DNA of 64,000 nucleotides, taken from NCBI RefSeq assembly GCF_003931565.1, contig NZ_RRYI01000011.1:62001-126000 (forward strand). Reading direction: 5' to 3'. The stretch's first letter is position 1. Each line of letters opens with the position of its first letter. This DNA is from Caulobacter sp. 602-1 (lineage in GTDB: Bacteria; Pseudomonadota; Alphaproteobacteria; Caulobacterales; Caulobacteraceae). The notes beneath the pieces were generated by a model. That model saw only the letters and a list, made by a program, of their open reading frames with translations, ran no database searches and was not told the DNA's origin. Positions 39,954 to 51,478 of this stretch are shown piece after piece. Made by a program: the position numbers and the translations under genes.

Positions 39954-41539
39954 GGCTCGCGGTCCACCTTAATCGTCCTCTCGACGCCGATCGTCTCGAG
40001 AAAATCGGCGTCGTGGCTGACCACCAGCAAGGCTCCGTCATAGCCGGACAGCGCCGTCTCGACGGCCTCGATCGAGGCGAGGTCCAGATGGTTGGTCGGC
40101 TCGTCCAGGATCAGCAGTTGCGGCGGCGTGACGGCGCAGAGCACGCAGGCCAGGGCCGCGCGGAGCCGCTCGCCGCCGCTGAGGGTTCCGGCGACCTGAT
40201 GCGCCGCGGCGTTGCGGAACAGGAACCGCGCCAGGACTGCGTGGGCGTCGTTCTGACTCGCGGTCGGGTTCAAGCGGCGGAAATTCTCCAGAATGGTCTC
40301 GTCATCGTTCAGCAGCGCCGCCCGCTGGTCCAGCAGGGCGACCGGGACCGACAGCTTCACCTCGCCCGCCGTCGGGGCCAGCACGCCGGCGGCCAGGCGG
40401 ATCAGGGTCGTCTTGCCCGTTCCGTTCGGCCCGGAGATCGCCACCCGCTCGGGCCCGGCGATGCGGAACGACAATCCGTCGATCACCGGCGTTCCGTCGG
40501 GCCAGGCGAAGGTCACCGCGTCGAAGGCCAGCACGCCGCGTCCTTCCGAAAGCCCCGACGACGGCAGGTCGAAGCCCAGGGTCCGGGCGCGCTCGACGCG
40601 GGCCTCGGCCGAGACCTTGGCCTGGGCCGCCTCCGCCGCCAGCTTCTCAGCCAGCTTGCCTTCTCGCGCTCCGCTCATCTCGGCCCGCTCGGCCATCATG
40701 CCCAGCACGATTTTCGGCGTCCCGCCCCGGTCCGCGAACTTGCGGCCGGCGGCGTCCCGGCGCTCCTTGCGCTCGCGGGCCACATGCGCCTCGCGGGCGA
40801 CGCGGCGCACCTCCTTCTCGGCGTGATCAAGGTCGCGCTGGGCGGCGTCCGCCTCGGCCGCCCTGCGCTCGGCATAGAGGTCCCAGCCGCCGCCATAGGA
40901 CCGCGCGCCCAGCGAGGACAGCTCGACGATCCGATCCATGCCGCGCAGCAGGGCCCGGTCGTGGCTGACCACAACGGCCCCGCCGCGCCAACGGGCCAGC
41001 ACCTTGGTGACAAGGGCTCGGGCCTCAGCGTCGAGATTGTTGGTCGGCTCGTCCAGCAGCAGCACGTCGGGCTGGGCCACCAGCAGCCGCGCCAGCCCCG
41101 CCCGCGTCGCCTGACCGCCCGACAACGCCGCCGCCGGTCGCTCGGGGTCGAAGCCCGTCAGGCCGACATCGGCCAGGGCCTGATCCAGCCGCGCTGGCAG
41201 TTCCCAGTCCGCTTCGGCCAGATCGGTCTCGTCGCCCTCCCCGCGCCCGATGCGCGACAGGCGATCCCAGTCCGCGCCGACGCCCAGCAGGTCGGCCAGT
41301 CGCGCCCGGGGTGAGACGTCCGGCGTCTGTTCGAGGATCGCGACGGCGCCGGCCCGCGTGATCGTCCCGCTCAGCGGCGCGCGCGTCCCCGCGACCAACG
41401 CCAGCAAGGTGCTCTTGCCGACGCCGTTGCGCCCGACGAGACCGATCCGCTCGGCCCCGATGGAAAGGCTCAGATTTTCGAAGAGAAGCCGGCCGTCAGG
41501 CGTGGCGGCGGAAACGGCGTCCAGAGTGACGAAGGACAT
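39950..41539 (-). CDS. ABC-F family ATPase
   Basis: A 529-residue ABC-F protein with two ATPase domains and no membrane domain. Walker A motifs are GRNGVGKSTLL (about 36-46) and GPNGTGKTTLI (about 365-375), signatures ALSGGQATRAGLARLL and LSGGERLRAALACVL, Walker B LLLDEPTNNLD and LILDEPTNHLD. The linker (about 225-330) is a charged coiled coil. ABC-F proteins act on the ribosome in translation rescue or antibiotic protection. The ATG at 41539 has no clear ribosome site of its own and lies within the overlapping leader ORF. Confidence 0.93.
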   Translation of the reverse strand: MSFVTLDAVSAATPDGRLLFENLSLSIGAERIGLVGRNGVGKSTLLALVAGTRAPLSGTITRAGAVAILEQTPDVSPRARLADLLGVGADWDRLSRIGRGEGDETDLAEADWELPARLDQALADVGLTGFDPERPAAALSGGQATRAGLARLLVAQPDVLLLDEPTNNLDAEARALVTKVLARWRGGAVVVSHDRALLRGMDRIVELSSLGARSYGGGWDLYAERRAAEADAAQRDLDHAEKEVRRVAREAHVARERKERRDAAGRKFADRGGTPKIVLGMMAERAEMSGAREGKLAEKLAAEAAQAKVSAEARVERARTLGFDLPSSGLSEGRGVLAFDAVTFAWPDGTPVIDGLSFRIAGPERVAISGPNGTGKTTLIRLAAGVLAPTAGEVKLSVPVALLDQRAALLNDDETILENFRRLNPTASQNDAHAVLARFLFRNAAAHQVAGTLSGGERLRAALACVLCAVTPPQLLILDEPTNHLDLASIEAVETALSGYDGALLVVSHDADFLETIGVERTIKVDREP

Positions 41540-41597
41540 GCGAACCCACGGTCAGGGAAACGGGAAGGACGAAGCGGTCTTCCGTCTTGCTGATCAT
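41496..41597 (-). CDS. Putative 33-residue leader peptide overlapping the ABC-F start
   Basis: An ATG at 41597 preceded by a strong GGAGG (5-base spacing) opens a 33-codon frame, beginning MISKTEDRFVLPVSLTVG, that ends in TGA at 41496. It overlaps the first 44 bases of the ABC-F gene in another frame. Translation of this ORF would carry ribosomes over the weakly served ABC-F start. It may be a regulatory leader or a coupling device. No homologue is known to me. Confidence 0.4.
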   Translation of the reverse strand: MISKTEDRFVLPVSLTVGSHVLRHSGRRFRRHA

Positions 41598-41734
41598 GAG
41601 AGCCTCCATCGACTGGGAAGGACCGGTTTCTACGCCCCGGAACGCCGGTGGGCAAGCGTGACGGGCGCCGCAAGGATCGGGTGTCGCCCCCTTCGCGATT
41701 GGCGCGACAACGCCGCCATCACGAGGAGATCACC

Positions 41735-42199
41735 ATGGCCTACGCCGTCACCAGCCTGTCCCCCGAACCGTTCGCCGCGCTGTTCCTCCTGGACGACGAG
41801 GCCTTGGCCGCGCGGGGCGGCCGTCGCCTCATCGCCGACGCGCCCCTGGGCTTTCCCTGCCGGGTCAGCCTGGATGACGCGGAGCCGGGCGAAACCCTGA
41901 TCCTGGTCAACTACGAGCACCAGAGCGCGCCGACGCCCTTCCGCGCCAGCCACGCGATCTTCGTGCGCGAGGGGGTCGAGCCCGTCGTCATGGTCGACGA
42001 AATGCCGCCCGCCCTGCGCCGCCGGATGCTGTCCCTGCGGGCGTTCGACACGGATGGCATGATGCTCGCCGCCGATATCGTCGAAGGCAGTCAGGCTCGA
42101 TCGCCGATCGAAAGGCTGTTCGAGGACCCGCGGATCGCCTATCTGCACGCCCACTACGCCAAGTGGGGTTGCTACGCGGCGCGGATAGACCGGGCCTGA
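41735..42199 (+). CDS. DUF1203 family protein
   Basis: A 154-residue soluble protein. LGFPCRVSLDDAEPGETLILV, YEHQSAPTPFRASHAIFV, and the late YLHAHYAKWGCYAARI are the DUF1203 signature segments. Its function is unknown. The ATG at 41735 is preceded by CGAGGAGATCACC; the longer frame from 41648 is intergenic. It is divergent from the ABC-F gene and convergent with a small membrane-protein gene. Confidence 0.9.
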   Translation: MAYAVTSLSPEPFAALFLLDDEALAARGGRRLIADAPLGFPCRVSLDDAEPGETLILVNYEHQSAPTPFRASHAIFVREGVEPVVMVDEMPPALRRRMLSLRAFDTDGMMLAADIVEGSQARSPIERLFEDPRIAYLHAHYAKWGCYAARIDRA

Positions 42200-42208
42200 G
42201 GCCAGGTT

Positions 42209-42370
42209 CTAGGTTGGCGCCATCTCGCGCAGGACCCAGACCAGCGAGCCGATCCCGGCGCAGAACACCATCATGTCGATGATGATCGAGCGCGGCTTGG
42301 GCGCCTTAAGGGCGTCGAACGCGTCCTGCTTGGCGTCCAGCTTGGCGTTCCCGGCCTCTTTCTTGGCCAT
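42209..42370 (-). CDS. 53-residue single-helix membrane protein
   Basis: A 54-codon frame on the minus strand beginning MAKKEAGNAKLDAKQDAFDA. A charged helical N-terminus (1-25) is followed by one membrane helix (about 28-47, SIIIDMMVFCAGIGSLVWVL). A pyrimidine-rich but usable ribosome site (GGAAAGAG) lies upstream. It is shorter than common gene-calling limits. It is likely a real small inner-membrane protein because of its clean amphipathic/helix layout and the tight fit between DUF1203 and the uvrA promoter. Confidence 0.6.
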   Translation of the reverse strand: MAKKEAGNAKLDAKQDAFDALKAPKPRSIIIDMMVFCAGIGSLVWVLREMAPT

Positions 42371-42546
42371 CGCTCTTTCCTTCGCATGGTCGAGCTTTTG
42401 CCCGAACCTGGGCCTTAGATCATGCGTGGGCTGAAGAACCCGCTTCCAAACAGGGTTGAGGAGAGGTTGCCGCTTCAGCGCGCTTCCCGTGTCAGCCTGC
42501 TGACATTCATTGTCAGCAGAAGCGCCGCCTCACGTGCGCGACATTT

Positions 42547-42561
42547 GTTCGCATGTTGTTC
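42547..42561. promoter_or_regulatory. LexA (SOS) box of uvrA
   Basis: GTTC-GCATGTT-GTTC is a perfect match to the alphaproteobacterial LexA box GTTC-N7-GTTC, 79 bases upstream of the uvrA start. It places uvrA under DNA-damage control. Confidence 0.9.
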
Positions 42562-42639
42562 TTGTGTTAATTCGCGCCTTGAGCCCTACATATAGCCGCT
42601 GCGCCGCGACCAATGTCGCGGTCCAACGTTCCGGAAAAC

Positions 42640-45549
<2,910 letters not shown>

Positions 45550-45557
45550 GAAGACAG

Positions 45558-45595
45558 AAGGCCCCGGAGATCGCTCTCCGGGGCCTTTCTTTTTT
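45558..45595 (+). terminator. Strong Rho-independent terminator after uvrA
   Basis: A perfect 13-bp stem (AAGGCCCCGGAGA and TCTCCGGGGCCTT, loop TCGC) is followed by TCTTTTTT. It starts 9 bases after the uvrA stop and reaches the stop of the convergent membrane-protein gene. Confidence 0.95.
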
Positions 45596-46502
45596 ACCAG
45601 CCGCCGTTGGTGTCGGCGCCGGTCCGGCGATCCTTGAGTTCGCGATAGATGCTCGGCGCTGGGCCGAAGACGATCAGGGTGGTCAAGACGGTGATCAGGC
45701 CAGCGAACAGCGTCTGGACGATCCCGGCCGGGGTGAAATAGGCCTTCAGCGAGGTGGTGTCGGCGCGCAGCATCTTGCCGGTGGCGGCCAGGTCGCCAGA
45801 GGCGATCAGGCCAACGGCCGAGACTATGGTCCAGATCAACAGCACCACGATCACGCTCATAACCGCCGCCAGCAGATAGGCGCCCAGCAGCGGCCAGAAG
45901 AGACCCTTGGTCTCGGGCAGCGACCGGAACAGGGTGATCTTGCCGGTGTCGAAGGTGACCGACGAGGCGAACGACAGGCGCACCGCCAGATAGACCATGG
46001 CGCAGAACGCGCCGACGAAGCTCAGCACGCCCAGGAACGCGCCCGTGGGCCCGCCCATCGCGCCGAGGAAGCCGGCCAGCAGCGAGCCGAAGAACATCAC
46101 GCCCATAAGGACCAGGCTCAGCAGCAGCCACACGGCGCTCTGGCGCAGTTCCTGTGCGCCCAGGCGAATATAGGCCGCTGCGCTGTCGTTGTGGCGCAGC
46201 ACCAGCCGGTTCAGGGCCGCGAAGATCACTCCGTTCAGGATCAGGCTGTAAGGCAGCGACCATAGCGTCAGCGGCGCCAGGCTCGACAGGTGGCGTGCGA
46301 AGGTTTCCGGGTCCGGCGTGCTCGTGTCGGCCAGGTAGTCCGCGAAGGCCTGCATCTGCACGCCGAAGAACCGGATCGCGAGCACGTTGGAGATCAACGA
46401 CAGCACCGTCATGCCCACGGCCCAGATGGCCACGGTCTTCAGGTTCTCCCGCACGAGCCGGAAACCGGAGAAGGCCGCGTCGGAGGCGGAGAACTTGGAC
46501 AT
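45594..46502 (-). CDS. Multi-pass membrane protein, family member A
   Basis: A 302-residue inner-membrane protein with about six helices. From the ATG at 46502 it begins MSKFSASDAAFSGFRLVREN. It shares with the three proteins encoded at 47297-49951 the layout of a short N-terminal amphipathic stretch, YIRLGAQELRQ before the third helix, and a VRLSFASSVTF motif followed by a polar TKG segment (SLPETKGLFWPLLG). The C-terminus is hydrophilic (LKDRRTGADTNGGW). No function is known. Confidence 0.85.
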   Translation of the reverse strand: MSKFSASDAAFSGFRLVRENLKTVAIWAVGMTVLSLISNVLAIRFFGVQMQAFADYLADTSTPDPETFARHLSSLAPLTLWSLPYSLILNGVIFAALNRLVLRHNDSAAAYIRLGAQELRQSAVWLLLSLVLMGVMFFGSLLAGFLGAMGGPTGAFLGVLSFVGAFCAMVYLAVRLSFASSVTFDTGKITLFRSLPETKGLFWPLLGAYLLAAVMSVIVVLLIWTIVSAVGLIASGDLAATGKMLRADTTSLKAYFTPAGIVQTLFAGLITVLTTLIVFGPAPSIYRELKDRRTGADTNGGW

Positions 46503-46642
46503 GTCGTGCTCTTCGAAGGATGGACGCCCCAAGGCTAAACAGGTTCGCGCCGCTTCGACAGGGCCGAGGCCGGCTTTATTCGCGCGGGCTTGCGGCTCGT
46601 CGACAGGCGGCTCTAGCATCCGTTTAAATATGGGAGGACACC

Positions 46643-47257
46643 ATGAAGCTCTACGGCGAGGCCATGCCCGCGCCCAATCCGCGGCGCGTGCGGATCTTCC
46701 TGGCCGAGAAGGGCGTCGAGGTCCCGGAAATCCAGATCGGCCTGCGCCAGGGCGGCCACCGCAGCCCCGAGCACCTGGCGCGCAACAGCCTGGGCCAGGT
46801 GCCGGTTCTGGAGCTCGACGACGGAACGACGATCAGCGAGACCGTCGCCATCTGCCGCTATTTCGAGGTGCTGCACCCGGACCCGCCGCTGTTCGGCGTC
46901 TCGGCGCTGGAGCAGGCGATGGTCGAGATGTGGACCCGGCGCATCGAGCTGCGCCTGACCGTGCCGGTCGGCATGTTCTGGCGCCACGCCCATCCGTTCA
47001 CGGCGCATCTGCTGAAACAGAACAGGGAGTTCGGCGAGTCGAACCGCGAGGTCGTCGAGAACATCCAGCTGTGGCTGGACCGCGAGATCGCCGATGGCCG
47101 TCCCTTCCTGACCGGCGACACCTACACCATCGCCGACATCGCGGCGCAGACGACCTTGGATTTCGCCAACTTCACGGGCCTGTCGACGCCGGCCGAGGCC
47201 AAGCACGTCCTGGCCTGGCGCGAGCGGATGGCGGCGAGGCCCAGCGCGGGCGCTTGA
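46643..47257 (+). CDS. Glutathione S-transferase family protein
   Basis: A 204-residue GST. The N-terminal thioredoxin fold (MKLYGEAMPAPNPRRVRIFL, NSLGQVPVLELDDGTTISE with the cis-Pro and SE/T motif) is followed by a helical C-domain (DREIADGRPFLTGDTYTIAD). It has a GGGAGG ribosome site before the ATG. It likely detoxifies or isomerises via glutathione; the substrate is not deducible. It lies alone between membrane-protein genes on the other strand. Confidence 0.92.
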   Translation: MKLYGEAMPAPNPRRVRIFLAEKGVEVPEIQIGLRQGGHRSPEHLARNSLGQVPVLELDDGTTISETVAICRYFEVLHPDPPLFGVSALEQAMVEMWTRRIELRLTVPVGMFWRHAHPFTAHLLKQNREFGESNREVVENIQLWLDREIADGRPFLTGDTYTIADIAAQTTLDFANFTGLSTPAEAKHVLAWRERMAARPSAGA

Positions 47258-47296
47258 TCCGCGTCCTTCGACGAGGTTTCAGCCCCGCGAAAGGTC

Positions 47297-48181
47297 CTAG
47301 TCGTGCAGGCCCGCGTCGATCTCGTCCTGATTCAGCTGGGCGAAGGCCCGGGCCGGCGCGGCGACCAGGATCACGGTCTGCAGGGTCAGGAAGATCGGCG
47401 CCAGCAGCAGGTTGGCCAGCAGCATCAGGATCAGGCGCGGGTGGCTGGCCACCACGTCGCCCGCGCCGGTGTCGACCCCGCCGCTCAGCACGTTGCCGAT
47501 GATCGACGACACCGTCGTTCCGATGACCGAGACCAGGGCCGCCAGGACGATGGCCAGGACGTACATGCCCAGCAGGCGCAGGAACTGGCCGTGGGTCTGG
47601 ACCCAGGCCTCGCGGATGTCGATGTGGTGATGTGAGAAGGCGTGCGGGCCCAGCAGCGACAGGCGCACGGCCACCCATAGCGACAGGCCGATCACCGCCA
47701 GGGCGCCCAGGGTCGCGAACCAGCCCGCCGCCGCGCCCGACAGCAGCGACGCGCCCAGCACCACCGCCCCGGACGGGATCACCGTCACCCCCAGGGCCGC
47801 GGCCCAGGTGATCAGCGACACGATCAGCAACTGCAGCTCCTCCTTGCCCAGCCGCAGATAGGCGAAGCGATCGTTGGCGGGATCCACCACCGAGCGAATG
47901 ACCGCCGCCTGCAGCACCGAGGCCAGGAACAGGGCCACGGCGATCAGCACCACCATCACCCCGCCCAGATGCGTGACCAGATCGAGGATCTCGCGCGGAT
48001 CGGCCGAGCCGGCGCGTCCGGCCAGGGCCGCCCGGCCTTCGTCGCCCAGCACGATCTTGGCGAACAGGCCCAGGATCGGGAGCATGACCAGCGAGAAGGT
48101 CGCCCAGGCCAGCACCGCCAGAGGCTTGCGCCGCATGGTCTGGAGGCCTTCGAGCGCGGCGTCGACGGGGCGGACGGACAT
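47297..48181 (-). CDS. Multi-pass membrane protein, family member B
   Basis: A 294-residue protein with about six helices. It begins MSVRPVDAALEGLQTMRRKP and carries the family motifs YLRLGKEELQL and VRLSLLGPHAF followed by a HGQFLRLLG segment. Its ATG follows the stop of member C with no gap (TAG-ATG), so B and C are translated together. The C-terminus is acidic (LNQDEIDAGLHD). Its function is unknown. Confidence 0.85.
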   Translation of the reverse strand: MSVRPVDAALEGLQTMRRKPLAVLAWATFSLVMLPILGLFAKIVLGDEGRAALAGRAGSADPREILDLVTHLGGVMVVLIAVALFLASVLQAAVIRSVVDPANDRFAYLRLGKEELQLLIVSLITWAAALGVTVIPSGAVVLGASLLSGAAAGWFATLGALAVIGLSLWVAVRLSLLGPHAFSHHHIDIREAWVQTHGQFLRLLGMYVLAIVLAALVSVIGTTVSSIIGNVLSGGVDTGAGDVVASHPRLILMLLANLLLAPIFLTLQTVILVAAPARAFAQLNQDEIDAGLHD

Positions 48182-48943
48182 CTAGGCTTCCTGCGTGACC
48201 GCGCTCGCGCGGTAGAAATGGGCCAGCGCGCCGGCCCAGGCCGGCATGGCGTAGAAATAGGAACCCGCCGCCAGGATCGCCGCCGCCGCCAGCCCCTGGC
48301 CCGGCGCGAGGGCCAGCAGCGCGCTGAGCGCGAACAGCGGGACGGCGATGGCCAGGCCGACGACGAACAGGGTGGGCACGCGGCCCTTGGTCAGCGGAAA
48401 GGCGCTCAGCACCCGAACGCCAGACTGTTCGACCGTGGCGGGGGCCGACAGCGACAGGCGCAGGCTCAGCCAGATCAGGATCGCCAGGCTGGCCAACGGG
48501 ACCAGGCTGAGCACGAAGCCGGCGGGGCCGGCGCTGGCGAAGGCGCCCTTCCACCCGTCGATCGTGCCGGGATCGAAGTTGGGCGCGGCGGTGCGGGCCA
48601 CGCCCAGGGCGACACCGCCGACGATGACCATCAGGATCGCGCCGATCAGGCAGAGCAGGGCCAGGATCATCAGTTGAGCGGCCAGCAGCCGCCACTCGTC
48701 GCGGCCCCACCGCAGGCCCTTGAGGCCCATGTCGCGACCGAAAGCGCGCCGGAACAGCGCGCCTTGGGCGATGACGATGGGCAGCAGGGCGCCGATGATC
48801 TTCAGGCCTGGAGGCAGGAAATCGGCCGCGACGCTGACCACCGCCGCGGCGGCCAGGGCCGCCCAGCAGTCGCGCACGGCGCTGGCCACATCGGAAAGGC
48901 CCGCGCGCAGGGTCGCGCCGATCGCCGCCGATCCGTCCGTCAT
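48182..48943 (-). CDS. Multi-pass membrane protein, family member C
   Basis: A 253-residue protein with about six helices; it is the most divergent member. It starts MTDGSAAIGATLRAGLSDVA. The family block before the third helix is GLRWGRDEWRLLAAQL, and the second motif is LRLSLSAPATV with SAFPLTKGRVP. It is first in the C-B pair. The 69-base gap to member D suggests all three form one operon D-C-B. Confidence 0.82.
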   Translation of the reverse strand: MTDGSAAIGATLRAGLSDVASAVRDCWAALAAAAVVSVAADFLPPGLKIIGALLPIVIAQGALFRRAFGRDMGLKGLRWGRDEWRLLAAQLMILALLCLIGAILMVIVGGVALGVARTAAPNFDPGTIDGWKGAFASAGPAGFVLSLVPLASLAILIWLSLRLSLSAPATVEQSGVRVLSAFPLTKGRVPTLFVVGLAIAVPLFALSALLALAPGQGLAAAAILAAGSYFYAMPAWAGALAHFYRASAVTQEA

Positions 48944-49012
48944 CCGATCAAGTCCCTCTTGCGCGCCGAGTCGCCGCGATCCGCGCAATCTATGGCCTCG
49001 CCGCGATCGCCG

Positions 49013-49951
49013 CTACGTCTCGCGCGTCAACGCCCGGTGGATGACCACCCAGGGGGCGAAGAACACCGCCTGGACGATCGCGCTGAACAGGGCGCCGACG
49101 ACGCCCAACGCCGTCAGCCACGGCCAGACGTCGCGCAGGATCTCCAGCGGCGGGCGAGCCATGAAGGTCTCGATCGCGCCCGTTCCATGCAAAGCCGTCA
49201 GCGAGCCGCCGCCAGCGAGCAGCAGGCCCACCACCACCCCGCCGACCAGGATTTCAAGGCCCAGCACGAAGATCACCAGCAACAGGGCCACGCCCAGCAG
49301 CCGCCAACCCTGGCCCTTGGTCAGGCTCCACGACTCGAACAGTCGGAATTGATCGTCGACGAAGGTCATCGGCGCGGCCATCGACAGGCGCAGCGCCACC
49401 CAGAGGATCACGCCGCCCGCCACGACGCAGCCACCGACGGCGGTAGCTATCGCCGCCACGTGGCCGCTCTCACCGCCGCCAACCGCGACGATCGCCACGA
49501 TCAGCGCCACGACCAAGGCGATCACAAAGATGGCGATCATCGCCAGCACCTGCTCGACCAGCAGCAGCAGGGTCAGCCACAGCTCGCGCGAGCCGACCCG
49601 AAGATAGGCCCAGGCCGAGCGCTCAGGCGTCAGCACCGCGCGGAACACGGCCGCGCAGAACACCGCCCTCACGAACGAAGACCACAGCCAGTAGAGCAGG
49701 TTGAAGGCCGTCATGCCCGACTGCGCCTGGAGCATCCCCTGCATCATCTCGGGACTGGGCTCGCCGCCCTTCTGGCTCATGGCCAACTGAATGATCTGAG
49801 CGAACGCCGGCCCCATCGCCAGCACGCACAGGATGGCCGGAACGATCAGCGCCGCCACCAGGGCGACCGCCCATCCCACCACCGCCAGGGGCCTGCGACC
49901 GACCAAGCCAAAGCCGGCCGTCGCGGCCTCGCCCACGGAAAAGCTCGCCAT
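49013..49951 (-). CDS. Multi-pass membrane protein, family member D
   Basis: A 312-residue protein with six to seven helices. From the ATG at 49951 it begins MASFSVGEAATAGFGLVGRR, close to the N-terminus of member A. Family motifs are YLRVGSRELWL and LRLSMAAPMTF followed by WSLTKGQGWRLLG. It is the promoter-proximal gene of the D-C-B operon and divergent from trmFO, with 99 bases between them. Its function is unknown. Confidence 0.85.
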   Translation of the reverse strand: MASFSVGEAATAGFGLVGRRPLAVVGWAVALVAALIVPAILCVLAMGPAFAQIIQLAMSQKGGEPSPEMMQGMLQAQSGMTAFNLLYWLWSSFVRAVFCAAVFRAVLTPERSAWAYLRVGSRELWLTLLLLVEQVLAMIAIFVIALVVALIVAIVAVGGGESGHVAAIATAVGGCVVAGGVILWVALRLSMAAPMTFVDDQFRLFESWSLTKGQGWRLLGVALLLVIFVLGLEILVGGVVVGLLLAGGGSLTALHGTGAIETFMARPPLEILRDVWPWLTALGVVGALFSAIVQAVFFAPWVVIHRALTRET

Positions 49952-50050
49952 GTTCCCACCCATGCTCGCCAGGCGCGAAGGGCCCCGCCCAGTCACGCGA
50001 CACTACCAGCAGGTTTCGCCAAGCGACAGCCGGGGGTATAGGGCCGCCCC

Positions 50051-51478
50051 ATGACCACGAACTCGACCTATAAACCCGTCCACGTCGTCGGCGGCGGCCT
50101 CGCCGGTTCCGAAGCCGCCTGGCAGATCGCCCAGAGCGGCGTGCCCGTCATCCTGCACGAGATGCGCAAGGACGACGCCACCGGCAAAGTCACGACCGAC
50201 GCCCACAATACCGACGGCCTGGCGGAGATGGTCTGCTCAAACTCGTTCCGCTCGGACGACTGGCAGTTCAACGCCGTCGGCCTGCTGCACGCCGAGATGC
50301 GCAAGCTGGACAGCCTGATCATGGCCTGCGCCGACCAGCACCAGGTGCCGGCCGGCGGCGCTCTGGCCGTCGACCGCGACGGCTTCTCGGCCGAGGTCAC
50401 CAAGCGCCTGTCCGAGCACCCGCTCGTCAACATCGTCCGCGAGGAGATCGCCGGCCTGCCGCCGGAGGAATGGGACAACGTCATCGTCGCCACCGGCCCC
50501 CTCACCTCCCCCGCCCTGGCCCAGGCGATCCTGGACGCGACGGGAGAGGGCCAGCTCAGCTTCTTCGACGCCATCGCCCCGATCATCCATTTCGACTCGA
50601 TCGACATGGACAAGGCCTGGCGCCAGTCGCGCTACGACAAGGAAGGCCCCGGCGGCGACGCGGCGGCCTACATCAACTGCCCCATGGACAAGGCGCAGTA
50701 CGAGGCCTTCATCGACGCCCTGCTGGCGGGTCCGAAGTCCGAGTTCAAGGAGTGGGAGAACGTCCCCTATTTCGACGGCTGCCTGCCGATCGAAGTGATG
50801 GCCGAGCGCGGCCGCGAGACCCTGCGTCACGGCCCGATGAAGCCCGTCGGCCTAACCAATCCGCGCGACCCGACCGTGAAGTCCTACGCGATCGTCCAGC
50901 TGCGCCAGGACAACGCCCTGGGCACGCTGTGGAACATGGTCGGTTTCCAGACCAAGCTGAAACACGGCGTCCAGGCCGAAACCTTCCGGATGATCCCGGG
51001 TCTGGAGAACGCCCAGTTCGCCCGGCTGGGCGGCCTGCACCGCAACACCTTCATCAACTCGCCCAAGCTTCTGGACAAGTCGCTGCGCCTGAAGGCTCGG
51101 CCGCACCTGCGCTTCGCCGGCCAGGTCACCGGTGTCGAGGGCTATGTCGAGAGCGCCGCCATGGGCTTGCTGACAGGCCGCTTCGCCGCGGCCGACCGCA
51201 AGGGCGCGCCGATCGACGCCCCGCCGCCGACCACCGCCCTGGGGGCTCTGGTCGAGCACATCACCGGCGGCCACCTGGAAGCGGGCAATGGTCCAAGCAG
51301 CTTCCAGCCGATGAACATCAATTACGGCCTGCTGCCGCCGCTGGAGGCCCCCAAGGTCGACGAGGACGGCAAGAAGATCCCGCTCAAGGAGCGCGGCCGG
51401 GCCAAGAAGCGGCTGATGAGCCTGCGCGCGCTGAAGGACCTGGAGGCGTGGACGCAAGCGGCGACGCCGGCCGCCTGA
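50051..51478 (+). CDS. trmFO: Methylenetetrahydrofolate--tRNA (uracil-5)-methyltransferase TrmFO
   Basis: A folate- and FAD-dependent enzyme that makes ribothymidine-54 in the tRNA T-loop. It has 475 residues. FAD motif VVGGGLAGSEAAWQIA (about residues 11-26), VCSNSFRSDD, HRNTFINSPKLLD and the C-terminal FQPMNINYGLLPP are TrmFO signatures. It is the Gid-type enzyme usual in alphaproteobacteria. Its last 95 bases are overlapped by the tail of the DUF1365 gene on the other strand. Confidence 0.96.
   Translation: MTTNSTYKPVHVVGGGLAGSEAAWQIAQSGVPVILHEMRKDDATGKVTTDAHNTDGLAEMVCSNSFRSDDWQFNAVGLLHAEMRKLDSLIMACADQHQVPAGGALAVDRDGFSAEVTKRLSEHPLVNIVREEIAGLPPEEWDNVIVATGPLTSPALAQAILDATGEGQLSFFDAIAPIIHFDSIDMDKAWRQSRYDKEGPGGDAAAYINCPMDKAQYEAFIDALLAGPKSEFKEWENVPYFDGCLPIEVMAERGRETLRHGPMKPVGLTNPRDPTVKSYAIVQLRQDNALGTLWNMVGFQTKLKHGVQAETFRMIPGLENAQFARLGGLHRNTFINSPKLLDKSLRLKARPHLRFAGQVTGVEGYVESAAMGLLTGRFAAADRKGAPIDAPPPTTALGALVEHITGGHLEAGNGPSSFQPMNINYGLLPPLEAPKVDEDGKKIPLKERGRAKKRLMSLRALKDLEAWTQAATPAA

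Noticed and set aside
46643..47257. GST as a functional part of the membrane-protein family operon
   Set aside because: It is on the opposite strand with its own ribosome site, so it is a neighbour only.
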